Source: Syntrophales bacterium (lineage in GTDB: Bacteria > Desulfobacterota > Syntrophia > Syntrophales > UBA8958). Taken from it: 64,000 nucleotides of DNA. Below the pieces are notes generated by a model. That model did not search any database and had not been told where the DNA came from. It saw only the letters and a list, made by a program, of their open reading frames with translations. Below are positions 1 through 7,678 of this stretch, one piece after another. A program made the translations under genes and the position numbers. Within the stretch, counting starts at the first letter, position 1. Each line of letters begins with the position of its first letter. The DNA lies in the NCBI GenBank assembly GCA_026417625.1, contig JAOACW010000004.1, forward strand, positions 62,001 through 126,000, given 5' to 3'.

Positions 1-240
1 GTCTATCATTTCTGGGGGTACATGGGTGATCTCTATGCCACCAAGAATCGGCATGCCGTAAACCTTTGTCAACTTACTACAAATATGAACCACACGGGGG
101 ATTATGAAGTCTATATTAGACTCATCACCATGGTCAGTAATGGCAATAGCCCGATACCCTTTCGTTCTTGCTCTTTGTACGAGCTCAGAGGGGATAAGCT
201 CTCCGTCACTGAAGATAGAATGGGTATGGAGATCGATCAC
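1..240 (-). CDS. PHP-domain phosphoesterase, C-terminus cut by window edge
   Basis: The reverse strand from 240 to 1 is open and reads 80 codons from a GTG start, beginning IDLHTHSIFSDG. The HTH metal-binding signature, followed by an ITDHGDES block near residue 37 and GGIEITHVPP near residue 73, is the N-terminal pattern of PHP-family metal-dependent phosphoesterases (histidinol phosphatase-like). The GTG is favoured because GAGGAG lies about ten bases upstream; a TTG further upstream would add six residues. The gene continues beyond base 1, so length and subfamily are unknown. It is divergent from the radical SAM gene to its right. The family assignment is good; the substrate cannot be told. 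Confidence 0.8.
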   Translation of the reverse strand, partial: MIDLHTHSIFSDGELIPSELVQRARTKGYRAIAITDHGDESNIDFIIPRVVHICSKLTKVYGMPILGGIEITHVPPEMID

Positions 241-327
241 CCTAGCTGTTCTCCTCAAATTCCTTGACTTTTGTCGTTGTACGTATCAGAGTTAAAATCA
301 AATATCAACCCGCTTCTTAAGAAAACA

Positions 328-1524
328 ATGATTTCTCGGCGAACATTTATCAGAAATCTGGGGAAAGGAATACTGATCATTGCGGGTTCAACCGTTCTAC
401 CCCTCAATCTCTTAGCGAGGGAAAGAAAACTCAACCTCGACACCGATGCTCCCCGGGCAAGATACTGGGTTTCCGTAGAAACAGCTTCAAGCTGCGCCGT
501 GTGCCACGGCCCCGTACCGATGAGTGGCGGGGGATCATACCGCCATGAAAAGAACTTGATCCGCTGTTTACTCTGTGCCCAGGGATGCTTCATTAGGGCG
601 GGAAAAAGAGGACGGTGTCGAGCAAGGATGAACGTAGACGGCGAATTAAGAAGCCTAGTTTACGGAAGACCTGTCGCCATTCATACTGACCCTATCGAAA
701 AGAAACCTTTTTACCACTATTTACCAGGAGCAGCAGCTTTTTCTCTGGCCACTACCGGGTGTCCACTGAGTTGTCGCTTTTGTCAGAACTGGGAAATCTC
801 GCAGGCCGCTCCGGAAGACCATCCCGTTCCATATACTCCGCCCGATGTTATCGTACACATGGCGCAAAAAAACAAAGCTCCTGTGATAGCGTTCACATAC
901 AACGAACCCACAGTGTTTACAGAGTACATGGTAGACATCGCCAAGGAAGCTAAAAAAAGAGGAATAAGATCCGTGCTTGTCACATGCGGATTTATGAATG
1001 AGGATCCACTTTCAGAACTCTGCTCCTGTCTTGACGCAATTAAGGTAGATCTCAAAGGATTCAGCGAGGATTTCTACCGAGAGGTATGCGGAGCGGAGCT
1101 CTATCCGGTTTTGAAAACGATAAAGTTCATTGCCAAAAAAAAAGTTCACTTGGAAATCGTAAATTTAGTTGTACCTACACTTAATGACTCAGAGAGCATG
1201 ATAAGTGCATTGGCCGATTGGCTCTACAAGGAAGTTGGGCCAGATGTGCCTCTCCACTTCACTCGCTTTCATCCTGACTACCGCCTTTTAAATCTGCCTC
1301 CCACTCCCGTTGAAGTTCTGGAAAGAGCCCGCAAAATCGCCATGAAGAGAGGTCTACATTATGTATACGTGGGGAATGTCCCTGACCATCCTGCAAACTC
1401 AACCTATTGTCCGAACTGTGGCAAGATGGTAATATCCCGTACAGGCTTTTTTGTGAAGCAGATACACATTAAAAACGGAAAATGTGCCTTCTGCAATAGA
1501 AAAATTTCAGGTGTATGGGCTTAA
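328..1524 (+). CDS. amrS: AmmeMemoRadiSam system radical SAM protein with Tat-like signal
   Basis: A 398-residue radical SAM protein of the PFL-activase-like family that travels with Memo and AMMECR1 proteins. The cluster-binding CxxxCxxC motif (CPLSCRFC) lies at residues 145-152. Cys-rich segments flank it: CAVC and CLLCAQGC before it and a zinc-ribbon-like CPNCGK...CAFCNRK at the end. I chose the ATG at 328 rather than the in-frame TTG at 271 because it places SRRTFIRN at residues 3-10, followed by a hydrophobic stretch, as in a twin-arginine signal. The RBS is weak. The gene overlaps the next by ten bases, so the two are probably co-translated. The substrate is not known to me. Export of a radical SAM enzyme would be unusual. 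Confidence 0.88.
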   Translation: MISRRTFIRNLGKGILIIAGSTVLPLNLLARERKLNLDTDAPRARYWVSVETASSCAVCHGPVPMSGGGSYRHEKNLIRCLLCAQGCFIRAGKRGRCRARMNVDGELRSLVYGRPVAIHTDPIEKKPFYHYLPGAAAFSLATTGCPLSCRFCQNWEISQAAPEDHPVPYTPPDVIVHMAQKNKAPVIAFTYNEPTVFTEYMVDIAKEAKKRGIRSVLVTCGFMNEDPLSELCSCLDAIKVDLKGFSEDFYREVCGAELYPVLKTIKFIAKKKVHLEIVNLVVPTLNDSESMISALADWLYKEVGPDVPLHFTRFHPDYRLLNLPPTPVEVLERARKIAMKRGLHYVYVGNVPDHPANSTYCPNCGKMVISRTGFFVKQIHIKNGKCAFCNRKISGVWA

Positions 1525-3071
1525 AATGGTTTAAAAGCCCGATTATTCAAATCATCGTAATGCTAACCATCCTTCTTGGAGGTGTTATGGTAATAAATGC
1601 AGACAAAAAATCCAGCAAAGTTATTAGACCCTCCGCCGTTGACGGGAGGTTCTATCCTGGAAATAAAGTAACATTGAAAAAAACGGTGGAAATCCTGCTA
1701 GAAAGCGCGGTCAAATCCCCCGTAAAGGACCCGATTGCCATCGTTGCCCCCCATGCAGGCTACATTTATTCCGGGCAGATAGCTGCGGATGCCTTCAAAC
1801 AGGTGGCAGGAAAAGATTATGATACCGTTATTATTCTGGGTACAAATCACACATCCGCTACATTAAAGGGTATTGCCCTTTATCCTGGTGATGGTTTTGA
1901 AACCCCACTAGGTACAGTTTGGATTGACCAGGAATTGGTGCACACGTTGCTAGAAAACTCACCTGACTGCGTCATGGATAGCAGCGCCCATGCTAAAGAA
2001 CATTCCATCGAGGTGCAACTTCCTTTCATACAGGTACTTTTCCCAAACGCAAAGATCGTGCCGCTTGTAATTGGAAGACCATCTGTGGAATTATGCTCTC
2101 GTTTTGGTACATTCCTAGGGGAATTGCTAAAAGGGAAAAAAGTTCTGATTGTTGCAAGCTCCGATCTATCCCATTATCCTACTTACGATGTAGCCCGAAA
2201 GGTCGATAGCGATGTGTTGAACGCTATAATTACCTTGGATCCCGCAGTTCTGGATAAAACCATTCGCGAAATTCAAAGTCGCTCTATACCTGGTCTTCAA
2301 ACCACCGCCTGTGGAGCAGCACCTATAATGGTAGCTCAGGCGGCCGCCCGCACACTTGGAGCACGGGGTGGATACGTTGTAAGCTATGCAAATTCCGGTG
2401 ACAGTCCAGTTGGAGAAAGACACCGGGTAGTGGGTTATGGTGCTGTTGTTTTTACGCGAGAGGAAAAGAAAGAGACCTGGAAGGATAAGAAGGAAATTCC
2501 TTCGAATGGAGAATTACCTCTAACGATGGAAGATAAAAAGGCCCTTCTCTCACTAGCAAGAAACACAGTTACACAATTCCTCAACTTCCAGATTACGCCA
2601 CTGGTGAGGGGTTTTTCCCGTGCAGCCAATCAGCGTCGGGGAGTTTTTGTAACCTTCAAGAAACACGGAGAACTCCGAGGTTGCATAGGTCATATGGAAC
2701 CAGATGCACCCCTTGCATGGCAGGTTGGAGCTATGTCAATGCAAGCGGCCTTCAACGATCCCCGTTTTCCACCCATCTCGGCAAACGAATTGAAAGACAC
2801 AGAAATAGAGATCTCCGTTCTTACCCCAGTTAAGCCCGTTTCGGGTCCTCAGGACATAGTTGTAGGTAGGGATGGTGTTCTCATTCGTAAGAAAGGAAGG
2901 AGTGCCGTATTCCTGCCACAGGTCGCTGTAGAACAGGGGTGGTCCAGAGAAGAGATGCTCAACCATCTCGCAATGAAAGCAGGTCTCTCACCGCATGACT
3001 GGCGGGAAGGATGTCAAATCTTCACCTTCCAAGCTATAGTGTTCTCAGAATCAGAGGTCCGAGAACACTGA
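1515..3071 (+). CDS. Memo-AMMECR1 fusion protein (AmmeMemoRadiSam system)
   Basis: A 518-residue fusion. Residues 8-27 are a hydrophobic signal or anchor. Residues about 36-310 are a Memo-like domain, related to the extradiol dioxygenase LigB fold, with the conserved segments APHAGYIYSG, HSIEVQLPF and SSDLSHYP. Residues about 340-515 are an AMMECR1 domain, recognisable by GCIGHMEPD and FNDPRFPP. The two domains are often separate genes, so the fusion supports joint action. The hydrophobic N-terminus, together with the Tat-like signal on the preceding radical SAM protein, suggests work outside the cytoplasm or at the membrane. The start overlaps the upstream gene. The biochemical activity of the system is unknown to me. 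Confidence 0.9.
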   Translation: MGLKWFKSPIIQIIVMLTILLGGVMVINADKKSSKVIRPSAVDGRFYPGNKVTLKKTVEILLESAVKSPVKDPIAIVAPHAGYIYSGQIAADAFKQVAGKDYDTVIILGTNHTSATLKGIALYPGDGFETPLGTVWIDQELVHTLLENSPDCVMDSSAHAKEHSIEVQLPFIQVLFPNAKIVPLVIGRPSVELCSRFGTFLGELLKGKKVLIVASSDLSHYPTYDVARKVDSDVLNAIITLDPAVLDKTIREIQSRSIPGLQTTACGAAPIMVAQAAARTLGARGGYVVSYANSGDSPVGERHRVVGYGAVVFTREEKKETWKDKKEIPSNGELPLTMEDKKALLSLARNTVTQFLNFQITPLVRGFSRAANQRRGVFVTFKKHGELRGCIGHMEPDAPLAWQVGAMSMQAAFNDPRFPPISANELKDTEIEISVLTPVKPVSGPQDIVVGRDGVLIRKKGRSAVFLPQVAVEQGWSREEMLNHLAMKAGLSPHDWREGCQIFTFQAIVFSESEVREH

Positions 3072-3075
3072 TTAA

Positions 3076-5262
3076 ATGATTCTCGTCCTCTATGTTACAG
3101 GATTAGTAACCTTACTTTCCCAGGTTGTACTACTCCGGGAGTTAACAGTTACATTCTACGGAGTGGAGTTTATATATCTTGTTTCCATTGCCTTTTGGCT
3201 TCTCTGGGGCGGTATAGGGGCAACCCTCTCACGTCGGGTGCTTCTCCCCACCCCTGGAACTCTCCCCGCACTCCTTCTGGCATTTACCATTGTTCTGCCT
3301 GTGGTAATAGTATTTATTAGGGGTACTAGACCACTTCTAGGTATCGTGCCAGGTTCCTATATGCAACTCCACACACAGGTCATCGTAGCTGCGCTTTCCC
3401 TCTTACCAGTAGCGATCATTTCAGGACCCCTCTTCACAATCGCCACTCGAAACTACCTTGATGCAAGGAAGGAAAAGGTATCCATCGCCCGAGCGTACGC
3501 CATAGAATGCGCAGGTGGACTCACTGCGGGAATCCTAGCCACCATAACACTCTCACTAGGAATCCAGAATCTGCAATTGGGCATTATTTGCACACTTACC
3601 ACCGCAGTTACAGGCACTTACGTGTCCTCGAAATCCCCTTTGAACCAAAAGTACCTTCCTATTTTCGTTCTTTTAACTGCTTCTACTCTAGGTTTGGCAA
3701 CTTACACAACATCACTGGATTTCAAAATGACAAAATGGAATCATCCCAGGTTGCTCACCTCTCAGGACACTCCTTACGGACGGATCTCTGTTACGCAATA
3801 CTTCTCTCAGCTCACCATCTTCGAAAATGATGCCCTAACCACTGACACAGAAACACCAGAAGGAGAAATCCCCATACATCTCAGTGCCCTTCAGCATCCC
3901 AATCCTAAACATGTTCTCCTACTCGGAGGCGGAACAAAGGGGTACCTGAAAGAGATCCTGAAACACAAACCGATACGCATAGATTATGTGGAACTGGACA
4001 AAAAGATGATGGATATCCTCATCCCTCTGTTGCCCGAGGACATCGCAAAATCCTTCGTAGATCCACGGGTCAAAATAACCTTCACTGATCCCCGCCGTTT
4101 CCTTAAATCAGCACAGCAATACGATCTTATCATAATAGGAATGCCCGAACCATCCTCAGGAAGCACCAACAGGTTTTACACTGAGGAATTCTTTCGTCTT
4201 TGTGCAGCATCGTTAAAAGAAAATGGCGTTCTGTCGCTGAGCCTACGGGGAGGAGAAAACTTCTGGACACCTCTTATGATGATGAAAATGCAAAGCATCA
4301 TCGGTGCGCTCAGGAGCGTCTTTTCAGAGGTAGAAATTCTCCCAGGAACGGTCAATGTAATATTGGCATCTCCAACTCGGTTTCCCGCCACGTACGAAAC
4401 TTTAATAACAAGGCTGCACGAGAGAAACATTAGGGGAAAGTTCCTAAACCCAGATTACATTAGGTACATTTATACCAACGATCGTTATGAAGCGGCAAAA
4501 AACATGTCCTATAGTTCAGCGATACCCATAAACAGAGATATTCAGCCAATATGTTACCGTTTTGCCCTCCTCGTTTGGCTTTCCAAATTCCTGCCGGAAT
4601 TGAACAAAGAGTCTTTCATACCAGCTCTGGAGAAACATATAATCCTCTGGTTCACGTTAATTCTTATCCTGACCTCTGTACTTCCTTTATTCCTCGCCTT
4701 GAGGAGACTAGGATCGGTTCCCCTACTTATAGCGTTCTATTCAGGAATGATGAGTATGGTGATGGAAACGATCCTTCTACTGTACTATCAGGTAAAGGCA
4801 GGCGTACTATTCCGAGATGTGGGATTGCTGCTCACTTCCTTCATGGGAGGACTAACTTTTGGTGCTTGGGCAGGAGAAAATTTAAGAGAAAAACACCACA
4901 TTATAGTTCTCCTCCTCTTGAATCCCGTATTCTTAATCGGGACCCATATATTTATCTACACAGGAGTAGAACCTGAAATTATAACCACACTGGTTCTCCT
5001 GGGAACGGGAGGATTTTTCTCGGGTATACTCTTTGCTTTAGCAAGCACAATGACAAAAAAGAATGGAAGAGAAGCCGTATTTGGTCTGTACGGCACCGAT
5101 CTCCTAGGTGGATGTGTGGGATCCATCCTGTGCTGCGCTTTTCTAATTCCCTTCCTTGGCCTGGACACAACCATGCTTTACCTGATACTACTCTCCCTCT
5201 TTCCCCTGACAGCAGTAACGCTGAGGAAAGAGGTTGAACGCAGTAGAGGTAGCCCTATGTGA
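3076..5262 (+). CDS. Membrane-embedded spermidine synthase-like protein
   Basis: A 728-residue protein with about six hydrophobic helices (residues 1-220), a soluble Rossmann methyltransferase/spermidine-synthase-like domain (about 230-430, with HVLLLGGGTKG and DYVELDKK), then seven or eight more helices. It follows the Memo-AMMECR1 fusion by four bases and is probably in the same operon. The segment that in true polyamine synthases reads like IIxDSxDP reads IIIGMPEPSSG here, so the usual catalytic Asp pair is absent. Polyamine synthesis is therefore doubtful. I call it a fused membrane/spermidine-synthase-like protein of unknown reaction. Its 3' end overlaps the convergent dinB by 85 bases. 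Confidence 0.8.
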   Translation: MILVLYVTGLVTLLSQVVLLRELTVTFYGVEFIYLVSIAFWLLWGGIGATLSRRVLLPTPGTLPALLLAFTIVLPVVIVFIRGTRPLLGIVPGSYMQLHTQVIVAALSLLPVAIISGPLFTIATRNYLDARKEKVSIARAYAIECAGGLTAGILATITLSLGIQNLQLGIICTLTTAVTGTYVSSKSPLNQKYLPIFVLLTASTLGLATYTTSLDFKMTKWNHPRLLTSQDTPYGRISVTQYFSQLTIFENDALTTDTETPEGEIPIHLSALQHPNPKHVLLLGGGTKGYLKEILKHKPIRIDYVELDKKMMDILIPLLPEDIAKSFVDPRVKITFTDPRRFLKSAQQYDLIIIGMPEPSSGSTNRFYTEEFFRLCAASLKENGVLSLSLRGGENFWTPLMMMKMQSIIGALRSVFSEVEILPGTVNVILASPTRFPATYETLITRLHERNIRGKFLNPDYIRYIYTNDRYEAAKNMSYSSAIPINRDIQPICYRFALLVWLSKFLPELNKESFIPALEKHIILWFTLILILTSVLPLFLALRRLGSVPLLIAFYSGMMSMVMETILLLYYQVKAGVLFRDVGLLLTSFMGGLTFGAWAGENLREKHHIIVLLLLNPVFLIGTHIFIYTGVEPEIITTLVLLGTGGFFSGILFALASTMTKKNGREAVFGLYGTDLLGGCVGSILCCAFLIPFLGLDTTMLYLILLSLFPLTAVTLRKEVERSRGSPM

Positions 5263-6539
5263 CGTCTTCTTGTTTCTCCCAGAAACCTTACAGCCTCCCT
5301 AATCGTTGGGGGTCCCCGACGACCATCACCTTGAACCTCGATGAGGTGAGAACCCCCAAGGTGAAGAGTATGTTTACCAAACCGATCATTCACACAATCC
5401 ACAACCTCGTAAATTTTTCTGATCCGCTCTGCCCGCAGAGGATCCTCGAACAAATCGTACTGTATCGGCGTGTCCGGTAAAAGTTCCGAAAGGATAACAC
5501 CCGTAGCCCTATAAAGGGTGTTTATCTGGTAAACTTCTTCAAAATTCTGACGTAGGAGATCCACGAGCTCTAGAGGTAAATTAGAGGGGCGAGGCAGACG
5601 GATCTCTCGGACAGAGTACGTAGTATCCTGTTTCTTCAGGTAAAAAACAAGCTTCCGGGGAACTAAATCAAAACGGCGGGCCTTCATACATGCCGACTCT
5701 AAATTACGGAGCAAATGAGCAAATATGTACTCCCGGTCTGTAGTAGGAGGGGCAAAGGTCTTCGTTTTGCTGATGGAAACACGAGTATCCCTCACCCCGT
5801 AAGAAACAGGATAGACAGACTCTCCTCGGATCTCCCTCCAAATTTCGACACCAGGTTTGGCAAGACACCTCTTTACTACCGCTTCTGGAAGTTGGGCAAA
5901 ATCCAGAGCTGTAAGCACACCTATTTTGTTCAGATAATCCGCCGTTGCTGGACCTATACCCCAGAGATCCCCTACGGGGATGTCCTTCAAATAAAACGCT
6001 ATTTCCCTTCCCTCTATTACCGTGAAACCATCGGGCTTATGATACCTGGAAGCCAACTTGGCTAGTACCTTAGTGATACTAAGTCCCACGGAAACAGTAA
6101 TCCCCAGCTCCCGGAATATATCTTCCTTCATTTTCTTAGCAATCTCCTCATAAGAGGACCTGAAAAGACTTCTTAACCCGGTGATATCGGCAAAGGCCTC
6201 GTCGATGGAATACTCCTCAACCTGTGGTGTAAAACGCCTAAGTATAGCAAACATCCTCCGGGAAAAGAGACTGTAAGTCTCATAGTCAGAGGGGAGAACA
6301 ACCAGTTGGGGACATATCCTTCTGGCATCCCTTAAGGACAACCCCCTTTTTATACCCATTCTCTTGGCCACATAATTCGCACAGGCTACAATGCCCCTCT
6401 CTCCTCCTGTTACCAGAGGTCTTCCCCTCAACATCGGATGAAGGGCCTCCTCACAAGAAGTGAAAAAGGCATCTCCATCTACGTGAACAATCGCCAGAGG
6501 CCAGGCACTAAGGGAAAATACCCTATCCACCCCATACAT
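5178..6539 (-). CDS. dinB: DNA polymerase IV (Y-family translesion polymerase)
   Basis: A 453-residue Y-family polymerase that copies across damaged templates. Palm motifs are intact: HVDGDAFFTSCEEA near residue 20 and YSIDEAFADITG near residue 107. The helix-hairpin region follows (DLWGIGPATADYLNKIG), then the little-finger domain. The tail beyond about residue 400 is longer than in most DinB proteins and lacks an obvious beta-clamp motif at the end; it lies partly in the overlap with the convergent gene. The ATG is preceded by GGTGAG. A 16-bp palindrome identical to the one at lexA sits between -35 and -10 elements upstream, so damage induction is very likely. Confidence 0.95.
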   Translation of the reverse strand: MYGVDRVFSLSAWPLAIVHVDGDAFFTSCEEALHPMLRGRPLVTGGERGIVACANYVAKRMGIKRGLSLRDARRICPQLVVLPSDYETYSLFSRRMFAILRRFTPQVEEYSIDEAFADITGLRSLFRSSYEEIAKKMKEDIFRELGITVSVGLSITKVLAKLASRYHKPDGFTVIEGREIAFYLKDIPVGDLWGIGPATADYLNKIGVLTALDFAQLPEAVVKRCLAKPGVEIWREIRGESVYPVSYGVRDTRVSISKTKTFAPPTTDREYIFAHLLRNLESACMKARRFDLVPRKLVFYLKKQDTTYSVREIRLPRPSNLPLELVDLLRQNFEEVYQINTLYRATGVILSELLPDTPIQYDLFEDPLRAERIRKIYEVVDCVNDRFGKHTLHLGGSHLIEVQGDGRRGPPTIREAVRFLGETRRRHIGLPLLRSTSFLSVTAVRGKRESSIR

Positions 6540-6566
6540 AACATCTCACCACCTTCCACCCATCCC

Positions 6567-6596
6567 ATTTTAATAGAACGAAAGTTCTAATGTCAA
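6567..6596 (-). promoter_or_regulatory. dinB promoter (sigma-70 type) overlapping SOS box
   Basis: Reading the minus strand, TTGACA (6596-6591) is followed by an 18-base spacer and TAAAAT (6572-6567), about 28 bases before the dinB ATG. The LexA-type palindrome fills most of the spacer, so a bound repressor would block RNA polymerase. Confidence 0.75.
6574..6589. promoter_or_regulatory. LexA operator (SOS box) at dinB
   Basis: A perfect 16-bp palindrome, TAGAAC-GAAA-GTTCTA. The same 16 bases occur at 26590-26605 in front of lexA. Two identical palindromes in front of the two classical SOS genes of the window define the LexA operator of this organism as GAAC-N4-GTTC. Confidence 0.88.
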
Positions 6597-6740
6597 GTAA
6601 TAAAATTAATTAAAATTATTTTCAGCGGATTTAAACTTTCTTTTAAAAAATTTTTTTATTCCCTCCGGAATCCTCGGCCTTCTTCCATTTTTTTCTAGTG
6701 TTTTCAATTACTTACAAACTTTTCAAATCTTATGACGGGC

Positions 6741-6756
6741 TGGCACGTCTTTTTCA
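6741..6756 (+). promoter_or_regulatory. Possible sigma-54-like promoter
   Basis: TGGCACG, a full match to the -24 half of the sigma-54 consensus, is followed after four bases by TTTCA instead of TTGCA, so the -12 GC is not intact. It lies about 55 bases before the small membrane-protein gene at 6812. The region between dinB and this gene (6597-6811) is otherwise AT-rich with no evident gene. Confidence 0.3.
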
Positions 6757-6811
6757 TTGTAGTTAGGTCAAAGGCAGAAAAAAGAGAAAAAAATAAAGGA
6801 GGATAAAGATC

Positions 6812-7087
6812 ATGAAAAAGGCGATAGGAACATTGGTTGTGGCAGTGGCGGTGGTTTTGATGACGGCCACTTTTGGGTTTGCGGAGTATATGGTGGCTGG
6901 TGTTGGTGATTTCCCCTATTTTCAACTTGGTTGTCTCATTGTGGGTGGTTTGATCATTACGTCACTCAAGCACAAGTATGAGAAGATGTACACCAGTGAG
7001 GCTGTTGGTGCTTTCGCCCTTTACACACTTCTCATCTCTCTATTCACCAACCCCGTCATCGAAGGTATCAAAAACCTAGTGGGTTGA
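6812..7087 (+). CDS. Small membrane protein of unknown function
   Basis: A 91-residue protein with a cleavable-looking N-terminal signal (residues 1-24, ending FGFAEY), a hydrophobic helix at about 38-54 (LGCLIVGGLIITSL) and another at about 66-82. A strong RBS (AAAGGAGG) lies nine bases before the ATG. It is followed after 22 bases by an AtpZ/AtpI-like gene, and the pair ends at a clear terminator, so it is a two-gene unit. I do not recognise the family. A small accessory subunit of a membrane ion-translocating complex is possible, but this rests only on the neighbour. Confidence 0.75.
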   Translation: MKKAIGTLVVAVAVVLMTATFGFAEYMVAGVGDFPYFQLGCLIVGGLIITSLKHKYEKMYTSEAVGAFALYTLLISLFTNPVIEGIKNLVG

Positions 7088-7109
7088 GCATTTAGAAAGG
7101 AGCAGTGAC

Positions 7110-7346
7110 ATGACTGCCCAATATACTAAAGTACAGGATGTCCGAAGAAATTCGTCAGTGCTGATGCTGAGTGCGTGGGGTTTTGTGATTGTCCTCGCAT
7201 CCCTCTCCTTCATGTACGTGGGTTATCTTATCGATGAATGGATGGGAACGGCACCTAATTTCATGTTTGGTTTATTCTTTCTGGCGGTTGTAACCTCAAT
7301 AGGTCGTCTTTATCAGGAGGCGTGGAAAAAGAAAAATAACGTTTGA
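7110..7346 (+). CDS. AtpZ/AtpI-like small membrane protein
   Basis: A 78-residue protein with two transmembrane helices (about residues 18-40 and 47-65) separated by the short GYLIDEWMGTAPNF segment, ending GRLYQEAWKKKNN. This layout, a short loop with LD or ID then a second helix and a basic tail, is that of the AtpZ/AtpI ('gene 1') family linked with F-type ATP synthase assembly or Mg2+ supply. No ATP synthase genes are in the window, so the role is uncertain. It has a good RBS (AAAGGAGCAG) and shares a transcript with the upstream small membrane gene. Confidence 0.6.
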   Translation: MTAQYTKVQDVRRNSSVLMLSAWGFVIVLASLSFMYVGYLIDEWMGTAPNFMFGLFFLAVVTSIGRLYQEAWKKKNNV

Positions 7347-7370
7347 TTTAAGGTGCCTGCTGAACGGTAG

Positions 7371-7402
7371 AACCCTGGATGTGCAGTATCCAGGGTTTTT
7401 TT
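7371..7402 (+). terminator. Intrinsic terminator after the two small membrane genes
   Basis: AACCCTGGAT, a seven-base loop, then ATCCAGGGTT running into a T tract gives a perfect 10-bp stem plus U-run. It closes the 6812-7346 unit. Confidence 0.9.
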
Positions 7403-7426
7403 ACTTAATCATTCGTAATTTCCGTA

Positions 7427-7455
7427 TTGACAGCTAATCATGATTTTTATTAATA
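7427..7455 (+). promoter_or_regulatory. Candidate promoter for the KAS III-PhaC operon leader
   Basis: TTGACA (7427-7432) with TTAATA (7450-7455) at 17-base spacing in a very AT-rich stretch. The -35 is perfect and the -10 is moderate. It would start a leader of roughly 215 bases before the gene at 7679. Confidence 0.45.
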
Positions 7456-7520
7456 ATTTATACAATATGGTGAGCGTAATTTCAAAGGTGTATAAGTGTA
7501 AGTTGGTTTTTTTGTATTTT

Positions 7521-7619
7521 AGAGGAGTTGATACGTACCCATGAGCTTTCGTGGGACCTGAAGGTTGAAATGTGGGTTTGCTGGGCCGTGGGTAACAAGT
7601 TGGTGCTCACGGTTTTTTT
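7521..7619 (+). ncRNA. Structured leader or small RNA ending in a terminator-like hairpin
   Basis: The 332-base gap between 7347 and 7678 holds no ORF I can support. Within it, CCCATGA-GCTT-TCGTGGG (7538-7555) is a 7-bp hairpin with a four-base loop, followed by ACCT-GA-AGGT (7556-7565), and then CCGTG (7586-7590) pairs with CACGG (7608-7612) directly before a seven-T run. The last element resembles an intrinsic terminator 60 bases upstream of the KAS III start. This could be an attenuator, a riboswitch of a class I do not recognise, or an independent small RNA. Confidence 0.35.
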
Positions 7620-7678
7620 ATTCTGTGATTGACGGTCTGAGGGGGTGTTATTAAATTAACACTGAAAGGAGGGGGAAC

